DNA of 64,000 bases from Cordia subcordata (GCA_028554755.1 JAPTOF010000019.1:4970001-5034000); one strand, 5' to 3'. Shown: positions 26,004-39,841, numbered from the stretch's first letter. The notes: generated from the letters alone by a model not told the origin. Numbers and translations: made by a program.

Positions 26004-29000
26004 TCAAAGGTCAAATGTTGGGACTTCAGTATTAAAACCGTGTGTTGCCTGATAAAGTAAGCGAACTAATAGGTTCCTGTATGGGTCATTCTCCCTTTTC
26101 TCCTTCAAGAATGAAATACAACTCTCAACTTCTGATTTTACTTCTAAATACAGTTCATGAGCTTTCTCTCTGCTTCTCAATTCCTGCTTCCTCCCTGTAA
26201 CACCATGCAAAAGCAAGAATTAGATCACACAGAAATGCACCAATGTAACCAAAACTTTTGCCTGAAAACAGCTACTTAAGCAACCTACATGAGTAAAAAT
26301 CAACCGAAAAATAAACCTCCAATGAACATGCTATACGTTAATAACCAATTTAGATGCTTAATATACAACTGAATGCTGATTAGTTTTGCACACGAGTGAC
26401 AATTGTAGGTAACTAGCCATTAAAGAGTAAATGAACCTCAAAGGTGAGTCTAACAGAGATAAAATCATACACATGAAAAATCATACCCCTCAAAGAGCTT
26501 CCTGGTTGAAAGATGATATAATACGTGTTTTACCCAATCACAGCAACTTTGCTTTTACGTTGTACTCAGAAAACACGAAAAAGAAAAAACAAATACAGTT
26601 CAAAATGGTTCGGGTGAATTCCGCCATTCGTTCAGTGTCAAACAAGATAAATCTTTGCCAAAGGTAAAAGTGACCATACGATTAAGGCTCGAATTTATCC
26701 AAGCGGTTTTAGTAATTATAGATTTTATCGCAAGGAGAGAACGTAGCGTTTTAAATATGAATAAAATCGAATCTTGAAGGAAGCTGGAGTCAGTAGTCAT
26801 ATTTAACATTCAACAAGCAGGCAGAGAAACAAAAGGTTATTTAGTTCACTACCTTGTGTCTCGATTGGTTTCCCAAAAAGAAAATAAAAGCGGCCCGGAA
26901 GTTTGGGTGCAAGTATTGGAAGGTGTACATGTTGATTTGCAACCTCTCCTTGGCTGTCAGTTCTACATTGACAACATCACAACTTGATTCAGCAAGGGAC
27001 CCAATTATGGAATCAGAGAAACCAAAAGAGAAGATAAACAAAAAATATGCTACCTTAGCTTCACTGCTTCATTAGTTAACTCCTCTATGCCATCTCTAAA
27101 ATAGGGAATCTTAATCAGGTCATCATAATCCAGAAGCAACTGATTTAAGCAAAACAGGACCACATCAGATGAGATGGACATACATTTTCACTACAAGAGG
27201 AATAAAGAGAATAGCAAGGGTGCACAAAGAAATTGATGCCGCATTTGTTTTAAGTTTCTCCTATCATATGCGAGAGTGAAGCTCATTTTCTCCAGTTCCC
27301 TAGAGTGATCTATCAAGCTTTTGATAATTGGGTTTTTAACTAGCCAACATTGAAGAGCCTATTTGGAACAATTGGTTTAGGCTGCAACGTTTTTCTGCAC
27401 TACTTGCATCTTCTGGTAAGACACTGAGAAAGGCAAAAGCTAGTGACAAGTTTTTTCAGGATACAGGAAGTTTCTCCCATAGTCTTGTGACTCGAGTTAC
27501 ACACTTGCACATTACTGCTTCCATGGTATGATAACATATTTGATCAATTTACCTATCAATGTTTGCATATATTTTTTCGCAGATCGGAAACAATTTTTTC
27601 TGCAGATTTAAAGAGAAATACCCTTATTTATACCTCACTAGTTCTCCCATGGAAAGGTTATTCCAGTTCAAAAACTATTAAGAGAAATCCAATTTCATTT
27701 TTGGAGAATTATCGACACTGTCAACAAGGATCTAAATGTTCAAGAACAAAATGCACTAGCCAGATGTAAGTTGTCTGCGAAGATAAAAGCTAATAATTAG
27801 CTTCTCAGGCTTACTTGACCAACATCGTCTTCTCCAACAACACCAAACGGTACAATTTTGGCACCAAATCTGGCTGCCATTCTGACGAACTCAGAATGTT
27901 CTGGCCAAAATAGCATGTACTCCTCCCCCTGCAATGTATTTAAGGGCATTTAACATTCTAATTATGCAATTAGAGATAATGTATCACACACACATACGGA
28001 TAATCACATTAGATGGGGAAAAGTAAAGAGTCGTAGTATAAATATTATTCAGTCCAAAGGCCAAATCTACTCAACCAACTATGGGTACACACGATATTTT
28101 TTCTTCTGCAAATGACACTGGACAAATACACAACATGAGATGATAATTATATGATAAAGAAGATGTCATCGCTTAAATTCCAAATTAATTATCTCAGAAA
28201 CATTTTCACCCTTTAAATTGTAAACCTTATGTAGGTTATCATCGACTTTCCAAATTAATCAGGTATTTAATGTTTAGAAGAAAGCAACAGAATATCAGAA
28301 GGATATAGATCCATATGAAATTTTCTTCACAACTAACGGAAACTCAAGGGAGCATATCTGTGCATAATCACTAGATCTCACCTTTTTGTGGAGTGCTTCT
28401 CGCATGCCCCCTGGATACAGGAGGGCATGGGACTTTGACGAAAAAAGTTTATACAAATTAGATGCGGATACTGGAACAGCACCCATTAATCTGTATGAAT
28501 CATATGTAGATAAATCAGGTAATTTTCCATTTCTCAATCTAGTAAACGTCATTGGATGTGCAATGCCTCGCATAACTATCTTTCTTTCAATCCAAAATCT
28601 GGACACGAGAGGAATCAATTCAAACCCTAGCATCATGTGATAACCAACATATATAACTGGCCCTTCTGAAGGAATCCCAGCGAGGCCTCGTACAACTTTT
28701 CCATTTTCAAGAGTTGAAAGCATCACCGGATTGACAGCTAACTCCAACCACCTGAAGTTGATCAAAATAATAAAAAATGCTATAGATTTATAACCTTAAA
28801 AAATTGCAAATTATAGATCAATAATGGCAAATATCCCTAGGCTACGTGTGTCGGCAAGCATCTGGCTAGCACAAAATTTCAGTAAATAGTTTAATGTATT
28901 GATTCTTAGCAATAACAATTTTAAAGAAACTTTGGTCATGCAGTGCATTTACACTATTGCCCTCCAACAGACAAAGCAACCCACCAAGAAAACGATTCTG

Positions 29001-32000
29001 GCATACTAAAAACTTTACCTGTGTGGTTCATATGCTCGGTCAAATTCAGAAGGGGTTGGCGGCAAGTAATCACAGACATAATCGATGGAATTTCCACGTC
29101 GATAGAAACTGGCACCCTTTATGATTGTTACCAAATCAAAATCATCTTCCTGCGCGTTTTGGTTAGAATAACCCAGATATATTATTATAATTAACATTCA
29201 AGTCAAAGAAAAGGTAAAAGATTTTCTGAATAAATATATCTGGCCAGGAAACTTCAAAGACATAACTTAAGGACCTTAAGACAACTTAAATCATAGTCAA
29301 TACGATGTCCGATGAGTTTCAGCTCACTTCAAGTGCAACCAAACAATTTTTCTTCACTTGTTTCTCTTTGATGTGAGACATAACCTAGGGGCATTAAGAC
29401 AATTTAAATCATAGTCAACACGAGGTCCAATGAGTTTCAGCTCACTTCAAGTACAATCAAACAATTCTTCTTCACTTGTTTCTCTTTGATGTGAACTGTT
29501 CATAAATAACAGCAGAGCCAACATATTCCAACATATGTTTGACAATATCAAGCGACAAGTAACAGCAACAATGTCAGACTAAAACCGACGGCTACCAATT
29601 TGGAAAGCATACTACACGCTATAAGGCATGACGGAAAGAACTTATATGCGAAGAGAAATGTTTCTCCAAGACCATGGTTTTTCATATTTTCATAAAGGGC
29701 AGATGCATCCATTTGGAGCATTTGGTATCCTGGTAGATAAAAACTAGAAGGTTATCACCTCCCATGATAATTCTCAGATGCTAGTGCTAAAAACTTAATT
29801 TCCGTCATAGAAAGCAGAATATGCAAATCTAAGTTGAAAGTTTCCATAAGAAAATCTCAACAACACGGTATGTGATGCTCTGACCAATTAATCAAACCAG
29901 TAACCACATTAAACTATGAGTTGCATGGGTATTGCCCTCCTCAAATAGCATTTCAATTTTCTGCTCCCATAAGCATGGTACAGTACAACAATAAGCTAAC
30001 ATTAGCACTAATCTTTCAGATTAAGTGGCGACTTAACTTGGTATCAGAACTCACATGACATTCTTAATCGAGATACTTTCTTCTAGTCAATTCCCTTTGC
30101 CTTTCAGTTGCCCTAGCATAGGAGTAAGAATGGGAGATAGGAACACACAAAATTATGTCCATCTTACCAGGAAGAGAGCATGACCCCCCTCGTTAAGTGT
30201 ACGGATCTCACATTTTGGGAGCATGCTGCGTAGTCGTTCACCTTCCTCTCGACTAGGTAGTAACTGATCCTTTCCACTACAAACATCAAAACGTTAGGAA
30301 GTGAAAAGAACTTGGAATAGAGATAATTCTATCATAGCAAATAAGGAAGGAAACGGTTAGCACTTCCTTGTGTTCTTCTTTGTCAAAAAGCTAAAAATGT
30401 GGGCAGGATAGGTAATATAACTGTTTTACTGGAATGATATCTTAATTAAGCAATGAAATGAATAATCCTTTTCCTTCCCCTTTTTCTTTTTCCCTGTAAG
30501 TTCAATACATATTTATTGTTTGCAAAAAAACATAATATTAAAGTAGAGAACACCAGAGAGAACCAACTTTTTGACAAATATGTCTTACTACATTAGCATT
30601 TGATGTCCAGATTGGTGTATTCTTAAAATATAAAATCAATGCAAGACAGGCTACTTTTGATGTAGGAGAGGGACCTGCATAGGATTAACGTCTGAACTTT
30701 GACAGAATGGAGGCGTGAATTGGCATATTCTGCAGCTGATTTTAGCATCTTCAGCTTCCATGGAAGGGTTTCAGCAGGTAAAGCATCAGCCAAGACCTAT
30801 GACCAAAAAGATCATTTCCTTGTATGAAAAGCAAATGGGATTTCTGAAACTAGTATCACGATTAAATGTTATTTACAAAAGTTACAAAGAAAAGCAATTG
30901 ACAAAATACTATATAATTTGCATGCCTTAACTATCATTTTAGATGAGCAAAGGACGACAAAAGTGATAACCAGTTTAGCAAAAGAAAGCAGACAGAAGGT
31001 CCATCATGTCTATGATGGAAACAGGGCACTTTAAATGTTTGGGAAGTCTGAGAAATTTTGACTCTTCAGAATGGTGAAAAATATTGCTTTTTCGAGAAAA
31101 AAGAAATCTTGCATAAATGATTTCTTGAAGAAGTTATCAGTTAGTAGAAACTATTCATGAAACAGAGTAGAATCTTACACAAAGATAGTATGAAAGTGCT
31201 AATGCATCCTGAGATAGCTCTCCAATTATTTGTTGCAAAGGTAATCCATTCTCCACCATAGCCACTATCATCCATGAAGGGAAACCTAATCATATATATT
31301 AGGGGTTGGATTTATAATCATAAAGATTATCTGTTGGATTTGAGCTTGTTGAAGTCCAAATAAAATAAACAACTTTTAGTTTAAACTTTTAGATGAGGTG
31401 GTTGTCGGCTGGGGTCTTACCGCCACCCATATGATACAATATTTCTACATGCAAGTCTGAATTACAAAGACTCCTACTTGCATGTGAAGGGATATTTTGA
31501 GGTCATAAATAAATATAATAAATGCCTCTCTAACAGTGTAAGCTTTTAAAAGAGGTAACACAATATGACCCAAAAAATATTCCAATTTGACCAACAAAGG
31601 AAACAAAATTATTTTAAAGATTGTCTCAACGCAATATAAGAAATTCAGAACCACCATTAACAAATGTAAAACCCAAAATTTATTAAAGAACTACCAAGAA
31701 ATACTCAATGAGGAAAAACAACTAACCAAGCAAAGCTAAAATGCCAAATATCAGTTTTCGTATGCATTTTAAGTTCAGATGCCCTTAGAATGGTATGCAG
31801 AAAAAGGAAAGATATCTTTTTTAATTTGATCCAACTTTTAAGACAGTAGATATTGGGCATAACCAACAAATGCCTCTAATGGGACTGTCATTTATTTCTC
31901 AAAGAAAGTGTCTAAGTCATAGAGGGTTGGTCAATGGGAAGACACCAAAGAGCTACAATTTGAATTCAGACGCAGAGCAATACAGTTTGCACTTATTGAC

Positions 32001-33614
32001 TTACTTAATATTTCTGCAAGTGTTGTGCTAATTTATAGATATCAGACTCTATGTTCTAGTCAAATTGTGAAAAGAAAAGAAAAGCTATATTCAAAAGTGA
32101 GTAAAACAAGAAATAAAAAGTTTAACTTGGAAATTGCTTGCAAACATTAGTTGTGACAATAACTCTTACATCAAAATTTAGCATGTCCTTTGGACCAAAC
32201 CTAAACTACCAACTGCTTCTGATTGTCCAACAGTTCGTCCATTTGGATTAGTTTAGATAGCAATTTCTAGTTAGTAAAATATCATTCATGAAATTTTCTC
32301 ATGAACATTTGGTGCCTTTCAAGGAAATTTTCCATCTTGTAGTAATATCACAACTAAGACCCCGTGCTACTAGTAATACCACCACTAAATCTCACGTGCA
32401 ATCTTTCACATGATCTACAATTGTATTATCCTATAATATACACACCCAAGGAAACACGAATTATAAATCAAAGAGCAAGTAATACCAATTCCAAAATGAT
32501 ACATGTTTATCAAACTATAACGAGCAGCTTACAATAGCCCAAACAGATTTCAGGCAAACTTGACTTAGAAGAAATGCAAAATCAACTGAAATATTACAAC
32601 TGTATTTGGAGGAATAAGCTGGTAGGAGAACCTGTCATTGAGCTGAACAAATTAGGCACGCCAGATTTAAGCTGCTCAGACATGACTTCTGACAGAGGTA
32701 CAAGTGATTGCAGCCGGGATTTGTCAAAACTTGTAGCTGAAACAACATTGTACTTGAACAAATCATGAAAATGAAGGGTACAAATCATGTAGACTTGATG
32801 TGTTTCAAGAAACAAGCTTCTAACCTGGGTTGGCCAAGATCAATAAAAGATCTATATCCTGGTTACGGGCAGCGACAGCTGGAGCAAGGCATCCCCCAAA
32901 AGACTCTCCAACAAGATATATGGGTCTTTTTGGATTACGCCCATGCTCTGACCTAACTGTTTCTTCCACAAACTTCACTAGGTCTGATTGACAGAGATCA
33001 AAAAGTACTAGATTAGGTACTACATTCCAATCCCAATCCCCAAGCTGGAACTGTAACACAAAACGTAGTAGAAAAGATGTGCTCTTGTATTCCAAGAACT
33101 GATTATGGTGTGGATATCACAATATTTAAGTGGTCTATACTCCACACAGTGTCACCAACATGTGTAAATTGTAAATTAAGAGTCTTTAAGTAGAGTGCCT
33201 CATTTTAGCGGAAACAACTTCCTTTTAGACTTCTCAGAATTCATAATGATATAACTACTTTATGACACCTAAAGTGGACTTTTCTCCCCTGTATCTGACT
33301 GATGCAAAAGAGCTGTTAGAGACCTTTTGGAGCATTCCCCTGGTTCTACCTATACAAGAGTGTATATATGACAATCTTCTAATACTTCCCATGAAAATTA
33401 GTCAAAAGAGTTCACATTATGACATGGTCCAGACTGAAGGAAGTTCTAATAATTTTCCATTAAAGACAGTAGTTCTAAATTGGATTTAATCATCTCCAAG
33501 CTAAAAATGTGTAATCATTTACTCAAGCACAAGTGTAGAGCACTGTATTCATAATCCTTGGCAATGTCTCATGAAGAGAGATACAAACACAAGTACACAC
33601 AGGAGGGGGGGGGG

Positions 33615-33653
<39 letters not shown>

Positions 33654-34898
33654 AAATGGTGTCCGATCCATAATGGGAATATGCAGACACCAAACATCGA
33701 ACATTCTTGGTTCGAAGCAAAGCAAAACAAGAAAGGAGTCAAACAAAATGTTGCAAGCAGTGTAAGGACAAGGACACATGATGAAAATGGGATTGAGAGA
33801 ACATGTGAGCTGAAGCAAACTCACTCTCCAAGTTTTTTATGATGCAATACAAGTCCAAGCCCAACACCATCGATCCCTGTGAAATTCAAAGCAAGTAAAG
33901 TTATTAAAAATCATTAATTAGACTTTATCAACTACTAAATCTAAATATAAGTTCTTAAAATAAACCAATCCCGAAGGAGCCCTATATCGCGTACTGTCTT
34001 CGCTGGTAGCATTAGTCAGACGGTGTTTGTCTTTTCAACCCAAAATCATTTTTCTTCCAATGCACATCTTGTTAATAACTGTAAATTTCTTGTCATTATT
34101 AGATAAGTATGATCAGATAGTAAAACAAATTCTCATCACGGCCATGGTACTTTATAGATTTTCTAAATATTCTTGCTAATTATTCAGCAAATGTCAACAC
34201 CGTAATAATCCCAAAAGTAGTTGCAACAGTTGTTAAAGGCATGACAATTGACTAAAAATGCTAAACTTTTCGAGTAATATGATTATAAGAATAAAGAAAC
34301 TACTAAAAAGAGAAAGTCTATCATGATTACTGTTATTCCTATTGGAGTAATAAGCCTAGAAAATTATTGTGGTCCAAGTAACGAATAATGATCCGCACCT
34401 AACTCCATAACTACAGCTTGTCCAGTTACGTCATCAGCGATCTTTAGCCAACAGAAAAAAACGTGAAGAGAAAAGACAAAGATAAGAAATGCACGAGTAA
34501 AGACCTGGTAAAAAGAGCAAGAGAGGGGCGTCTTTCACGCGAGCGCCGCCGCAGTCCATGGATGAAAACCACCGCGGAGGTCCACCGTCCGACGATGTTG
34601 ACCGCGCCAGCTCTCTCGACTGCTCCAAGTAATCCCTTCTTAACCTCAACAAATGATCCGAGTTCGAGTCAGACTCCAACTCATTACGCGTAAGCTTCTC
34701 CGGCGACTCCTTGGCCTCTTTCCGGAAGCTTCCTTCGTCTGAAACCGACAAACTCGGCGTTCCTCGTTCTTGTTGTTTGCTCGACATAAATGCTCGTGGA
34801 GTCATTACCGTTAATCTCCGCCTTGCGGCGGAGGTGCCCAGCCGGGGGAGAACCGGCGAGAAACCGGAGACGAAAAGACTAGCTCCGGTCGCCGCCAT
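26004..34898 (-). CDS. Phytyl ester synthase-type acyltransferase, chloroplast (14 exons)
   Basis: Minus-strand exons in order: 34505-34898, 33825-33876, 33650-33705, 32981-32983 continuing to 32825, 32632-32736, 31179-31285, 30675-30796, 30168-30276, 29019-29149, 28382-28751, 27815-27928, 27054-27139, 26853-26962 and 26004-26194. They join in phase to 701 residues, the recalled size of Arabidopsis PES2 (At3g26840). The start MAATGASLFVSGF opens a Ser/Arg-rich plastid transit peptide. An alpha/beta-hydrolase part follows: LPGIDGVGLGL, then the nucleophile elbow GESFGG (Ser195), Asp335 in SGKDQLLPS and His364 in EGGHALF, a complete triad. The acyltransferase part has GYHMMLGFEL (His450), LLYPGGMREAL and PGRFYFLFGKPIET. 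Family members make fatty acid phytyl esters and triacylglycerol in chloroplasts during senescence and stress. Intron donors after exons 1 and 3 (GTCTTT, GTCTCT) are weak. The last residue position could be off by one base. Confidence 0.92.
29259..29494. repeat. 118-bp tandem duplication in a PES-like intron
   Basis: Two diverged copies of about 118 bp, each starting GACATAAC and containing TTAAATCATAGTCAA and GAGTTTCAGCTCACTTCAAG, lie next to each other in the intron between 29149 and 30168. Confidence 0.85.
33605..33648. repeat. G13 plus (AG)n microsatellite at a splice donor of the PES-like gene
   Basis: Thirteen G followed by about 15 AG units. On the coding (minus) strand, intron 3 starts GTCTCTCTC directly from this repeat, so the donor's intronic bases are part of the microsatellite. 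Confidence 0.9.
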
Positions 34899-35205
34899 GG
34901 AGATATTACAAGAGATTTCGGACACACGCGAACGTTTAGCGTGCTGACTCTTTCAAATGTTTCCGTGCCTAATGCATCCACATAAAATGCGCAGCACAAA
35001 TAGTATGCCTTTTATTTTAATAAATAATATATATCATTGACGGAAAAAATATATACTTTAACTGGCATAGGACAAAATGTTTATTCACTTTACAAGTATT
35101 TAGCAGAAAAAATCCTTCGGATTGAATAATCAAATATTCAATAATTGCAATCTGTCAAATCAGTTTAGGACTAGTGGCAAAAGCGGGTGTCACAAGAGAT
35201 TTATT

Positions 35206-35460
35206 CTTAAAAGGGTTAACTAAAGGAGAACCCCTTTCCCACCTGGCCAGAGGCCCCTTAACCAGGCGGGAGGTAAATCGAGGGATGTGCGTGAGTGGCA
35301 GCCCGACCAGGGAGAGGACCAACGGGCGTGGAAATCCAGCAACAGCCCCCGCAATATTTCAGCGGAGTACTGCCACCACACGGACTCGATCCCGCGTTGT
35401 CAGGGTGTCACCACCCTAATCACCTGGCCACTTACCAACTCACCTATGCCCCTGGGGGCA
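35206..35460 (-). mobile_element. tRNA-derived SINE with 15-bp target duplication
   Basis: The element is flanked by identical 15-bp repeats CACAAGAGATTTATT at 35191-35205 and 35461-35475. On the minus strand it starts with a tRNA-like head: box A TAGGTGAGTTGGTAAGTGG (35428-35446) and box B GGATCGAGTCC (35382-35392), spaced as in RNA polymerase III promoters. It is much more GC-rich than its surroundings. The apparent ORFs inside are by-products. Confidence 0.85.
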
Positions 35461-35577
35461 CACAAGAGATTTATTAATTCGATGATAAAGACATTGTAAT
35501 TCTGATAAATTCAAATTAAAATATTTATTTATAACATTATAAAAAAACTTTTTTAAAAAAATAACCCATGCCGTCCC

Positions 35578-35792
35578 TCAAGAGATGTTCTAGCGGTAAA
35601 AATCAGAGACAAACAGTACTTATAACCCGTTCTAATCTAGTCCTCTATCCGGGTTGAGTACCTTCGACTTAACTGGTGCAAAGTATAGTTGAGGTACTGT
35701 AAACTCGAAATTTGCCAGTTAGTTAGTGGTCGGACTCTGCCAATGTACCAGTGATCAAATTTCGCTAATTGAATTTCTATTGTTGAAAATAA
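35578..35792 (+). mobile_element. Second copy of the degenerate SINE seen at 13050
   Basis: Shares with the 13050-13279 copy the blocks AATCTAGTC, ACTTAACTGGTGCAAAGTAT and CGGACTCTGCCAATGTA, and has a decayed A-rich tail. It lies about 100 bp beyond the other SINE and directly before a MITE. Confidence 0.5.
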
Positions 35793-35794
35793 AT

Positions 35795-36016
35795 AAGGGC
35801 TTGACTTTTTTTCAGAAAAAAATAATTTTTTTCCTAAAAAAGTTATACTAAATTAGCAATAACTATTAAATTTGATTTTCAAAAAACTTAAAACTCTAAA
35901 AAAAAGCTAAAAGACAACTATTTTTAGAAGTTAAAATTTTCAACTTTTAAAAAAAATTTATTTTTCAAAAGTTGTAAAAAAAATATTTTTTAAAAAAAAC
36001 AATCCAAACGGACCCT
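35795..36016. mobile_element. Fold-back MITE, copy 3
   Basis: Ends AGGGCTTGACTTTTTTTCAG and AACAATCCAAACGGACCCT. It has the same A/T-run interior and core AGCAATAACTATTAAATTTG, in opposite orientation to copies 1 and 2. Confidence 0.75.
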
Positions 36017-36603
36017 AAATAAATATATATATATATATACCGTAGACATCTACTAATAATGGAAAATGGGGAGTGCAATTTTCGGGAAGAGTACTAAGAG
36101 TTCCCACAAAACTAGAAACGCGTTCAACTATGGCTACTTGTTTCCTACAAATTTAGCTAAAAAGTATAAACATTACTACAAGTAACACTGTTCATGGACT
36201 CAAATATGCTAGAAGTGACGAACTTCCCACATGCAAAGCTCTCTCTAAAAATGTTTTAGGTCTCAACATCAAGTGTGACATTTGAAAAAGATTTATGTAC
36301 CATTTACCTCCAAAAGAAAGCAAAACACTATTATTATGCGTGGGTACACGATTGGCGTGTTCCTCTTGCATTCAAGTTGCTTTTGACGTTTTAAAATATA
36401 TAATTTTTTTTTTCTTTTTTGCTTGAAAGAGATCAGTTGTGGTACACAGTTGGGGGGTTCTTGCATTCAAGCAACTGTTCTGTTTCCATGTTTTAACTGT
36501 CCTTTTCTTTTGTATGTTGAACTGTCACGATGTTTGAAGAAAGGAACAGTGAGAAAAGCCACAAAGGTGAACGTTCAAGATGTTTGACATTTCACCATGC
36601 TAA

Positions 36604-36832
36604 GAGTCCGTTTGGTTTAGTTTTTTTTTTAGAAAAATATTTTTTTAACAAATTTTAAAAAATAATTTTTTAAAAAAAATTAAAAATTCTGACTTCTAAA
36701 AAAGTTATATTTGATTTTTTTTTCAGAGTTTTAATTTTTTTTAAGCTAAATCAAATAGTCATTGTAAATTTAATGTAATTTTTTCAAAAAAAAATACTTT
36801 TTTTTTGAAAAAAAACTAATCCAAACAGGCCT
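36604..36832. mobile_element. Fold-back MITE, copy 4
   Basis: Left end AGAGTCCGTTTGGTTTAG, right end ACTAATCCAAACAGGCCT, core ATCAAATAGTCATTGTAAAT. About 229 bp. Confidence 0.8.
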
Positions 36833-37715
36833 CAAGTGTAATGATAAATGACAAAGCAGGTGTAAAAATAATTCAAGTGATTGAAATTACATTTTTTAAG
36901 GAACGATGATTCAACCAAATTCTATGAATAGTGAGGGTGGGGGAAGCTAGTATAATGATCAAGAAGAATGTTTGGCGATAATTATTTGAGTGTTTATAAA
37001 TAATTATTTCACTAATTCTTTATAAATACTTAAATAAACATTGCCAAATAGCCTCGAGATTTGGTCTATTGAAAATGCAGTTGCCACAAGGAAAAAAAAA
37101 AGAGTTTCCCTATGACCAAACCCAGTACTTCAAAAGTCATTATAGGCCGAGCAGAGACTTTTCAGCATGAGTATTGGGCCACAACGACCCAAAATAAAAT
37201 AAAAATAAAATCTTGTAACTATAAATAACTTTCAGGTATTAGGTTTGTTACGAACAATAGAAGTGGGCAATAAATTATGTTATAGCTCGTAAAGTATGTT
37301 AAGGATGTCCAATTTTGATCCGTCAAATTTGAGTTTCCTTCGATTCTTAATTCCTAATGCTTCACAATATTATCTTTTTACGTTTAATCCACTCAAATAT
37401 TCGACAATTTTTTTTTTAATAAAACAAAAAGATAGATCCACTTGAATAGATGATTCGCAATGCCCAACCTGGCCCAGCAGCGATGTTCCTGATCAGTTCA
37501 CCACTACCGTTTTTGGTGCCCCTTACAGGCTGCTTTTGAAAGATTGGGCCAGATTTTGGGCCTCCACCCTTTTGATGATACGGTGGATCATGAACGCCAT
37601 GTTTGGATCAGCTACGAAAAGGAAGAGAAGGTGAAGGTAAAGGAAAACAAATAATATGAGCTCTGAATAAGCCTTAAACCAACTTATTAAACAACCTCAG
37701 AGGCTTTGCATACAA

Positions 37716-37745
37716 CTAGCGTAAAACTCGTGCACAGCACGGGAT
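37716..37745 (-). mobile_element. Helitron-like 3' terminus, minus strand
   Basis: Read on the minus strand, a hairpin with stem CCGTGC/GCACG and a short TGT loop is followed 10 bases later by CTAG and then T. This is the Helitron 3' signature (hairpin, CTRR, insertion before T). The corresponding 5' TC end, expected to the right, was not identified. Confidence 0.45.
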
Positions 37746-37845
37746 AGATTACATATCAATTCTTTTTACAAGAAATGGGACAAACGAGAAGTAGTAATAG
37801 TTCACAATTAATAGTGTATAGTATTAGTTGATTTTGTTGGAAATT

Positions 37846-37877
<32 letters not shown>

Positions 37878-38363
37878 GAATAGTATTATTAAACAATTGG
37901 CAAATTAATATAATAATATACACTAATTCTAGAAAGACAATATATAATTACTTGTTCATGTATTTTTTCTGACCATAAGTAAGATGATTTAGAGAAGATT
38001 GCAAAAAATTATATACCAAAAAATCATTTAAGTTAAAAAAAATAAAAAGAAATCAGGAATTCGCTAATTCAAAAGAGAAAAGAACAACAATGTAGAGAGT
38101 AAAAATAAATAGAAATGATGGACATGCATTTAATACATACAACTATTTTTACTATTAGAAAATGTGACAGTAGTCAACATGCATATGACATCACATCAAG
38201 AAAATATTTGCATATCTTTTCCAAATTAACAATTGATGATTAGGATATACAAACCTACACATGGCCAAAAATGAAAGACAAAAATTGTACATGTGGCGGG
38301 TTCACGTGGTACGGATTTTGGCTTGGCAAAAATCTACCTATCGATGGATGATAATAATAATAA

Positions 38364-39841
38364 TCTCTCTATACTATTATATATAACATACCCCATTATG
38401 TATAATGTTGTCAAGCAGTGTTGCCAGTTTCATGACACGTGTATATTGCCACACTTAATTATTTAAAACAAGTTTATACTATATCGATTCTCAAAATTAA
38501 TATATAGACATTACTGATTTGTTGCTTAAATTATGCAATCAACTAAATTATTTATTTGTTGTTCAATTCAATTTCTTCTCTTTTTCTGCACTCAAATATC
38601 TTTTCTTTTTCTTTTTCTTTTTCATATATTATTTATACTTAATCACTAGTCTAAGATTATGGTTAAATTATTATTTTAGTATCATATTTAAGCTCATACA
38701 TTCCAATCTCACTCCTAGCAGACATATTCACTTCTTTTTTTTAGATAATCGTAATTTAATCAATTTTTTATCACCACAATTTCTCCATAATTTCATATTA
38801 TGATATCTTGCAAATTTCAAAATTTTGCATACATAGTGAAATCACATGTATGTTGCCAATTTTTGTCAGATCTATTTCGATCTACACACTAATTACTGCC
38901 AGAATCATTGATTATGAGTGGTTTCTTTTATATTGAACCCTTTTATATGGATAAATGTATTCGTAGTGTTATTTTCCTTGTTTTTGCCTCAGTATATAGC
39001 TTTTCGAAAGGGAAGGTATGAAAATTTTATTTATTATTTTATTATCTTGCACTTCTATTTAATTGTTAGTTCCTTATATGTGGTTTGGGTTGTACTTATT
39101 CATTTCTGTTATGTTATCTTTATCTTGGTTTCTATTCTTTATTCACGTTTTTGTTTTTCATTTAAACTTCTCATCTAAAAATATATTTTTTTATGTTTTT
39201 TTATAATGTTATCTTGATCATTGTTAGAATGTTATTTTTTTACTTTCTATTAGCATGTTGCTTCTTTTTTTACTAAACCGGTATGATTTATTACATTAAA
39301 ATATTAAATATATTTTTAGAAGATGCAAGTAAGCCTTCCTTCCATTTTAAGAAGAATATGTGAAAATATAAGATTCTTGAAAATCCTTTTCTAATCTGTA
39401 ATTTAATTTTAGACCCTAAACGTGATTATGCAAATTGACAAATATATAAGAACTTGACTACTTAAAATGTTATCGTATGTAGTGCAGTCTATTCATTATA
39501 TGTTATTTAAAGCATAGTGAGATCGTTAATTTCTTTTTGTTTTGATAAAACATAACAAGTTATTCTAGATCATATGGAAAAGTTAGTTTTAATACTACTT
39601 AGCTATATGTTGCCATAATGGGTTTTTTCTACCATATGGTTGCAAATCTCTTTATTAGGTAGGTTTAATTTTTTTCCCCAATACAATGTCTTATTAAATG
39701 TATGTTATTATTATTGTTTAATTTATTAAAAATAGTTCATAAAATTTGTTTGAAACATTTGGATGCATAAAAAACTAAATATTTTTAATGTATCAACCTA
39801 TATATGTCACATCCAGTGTAATCGCATGGGTGACATACTAG
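38364..39841 (+). mobile_element. Probable non-autonomous Helitron
   Basis: The left end TCTCTCTATACTATTATA follows an A, and the right end CATACTAG is followed by T, matching A|TC...CTAG|T insertion. Before the 3' end is a weak stem region, GTCACATCC...GCATGGGTGAC. About 1.48 kb, very AT-rich, with no Rep/helicase coding. The 3' end at 41959 is an alternative partner for this 5' end. Confidence 0.5.

Larger units (their letters stand above)
34899..37700. other. Divergent side of the PES-like gene: promoter then TE-rich DNA
   Basis: The first few hundred bases must hold the PES-like promoter on the minus strand; no clear TATA box was assigned. Beyond that lie two SINEs (35206-35460 and 35578-35792), two MITEs (35795-36016 and 36604-36832) and AT-rich sequence. 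No gene is seen. Confidence 0.5.

Noticed and set aside
33549..33842. ORFs of about 90 codons on both strands
   Set aside because: Both are driven by the (GA)n microsatellite; the only real coding here is the 56-base exon 33650-33705 of the PES-like gene.
35174..35499. Arg/Gly/Pro-rich ORFs
   Set aside because: They lie inside a SINE with tRNA-like promoter boxes and target duplications.
38519..39178. Two Phe/Leu-rich ORFs resembling membrane proteins
   Set aside because: The composition follows from very T-rich DNA inside the probable Helitron. No signal or family match, and no codon structure.
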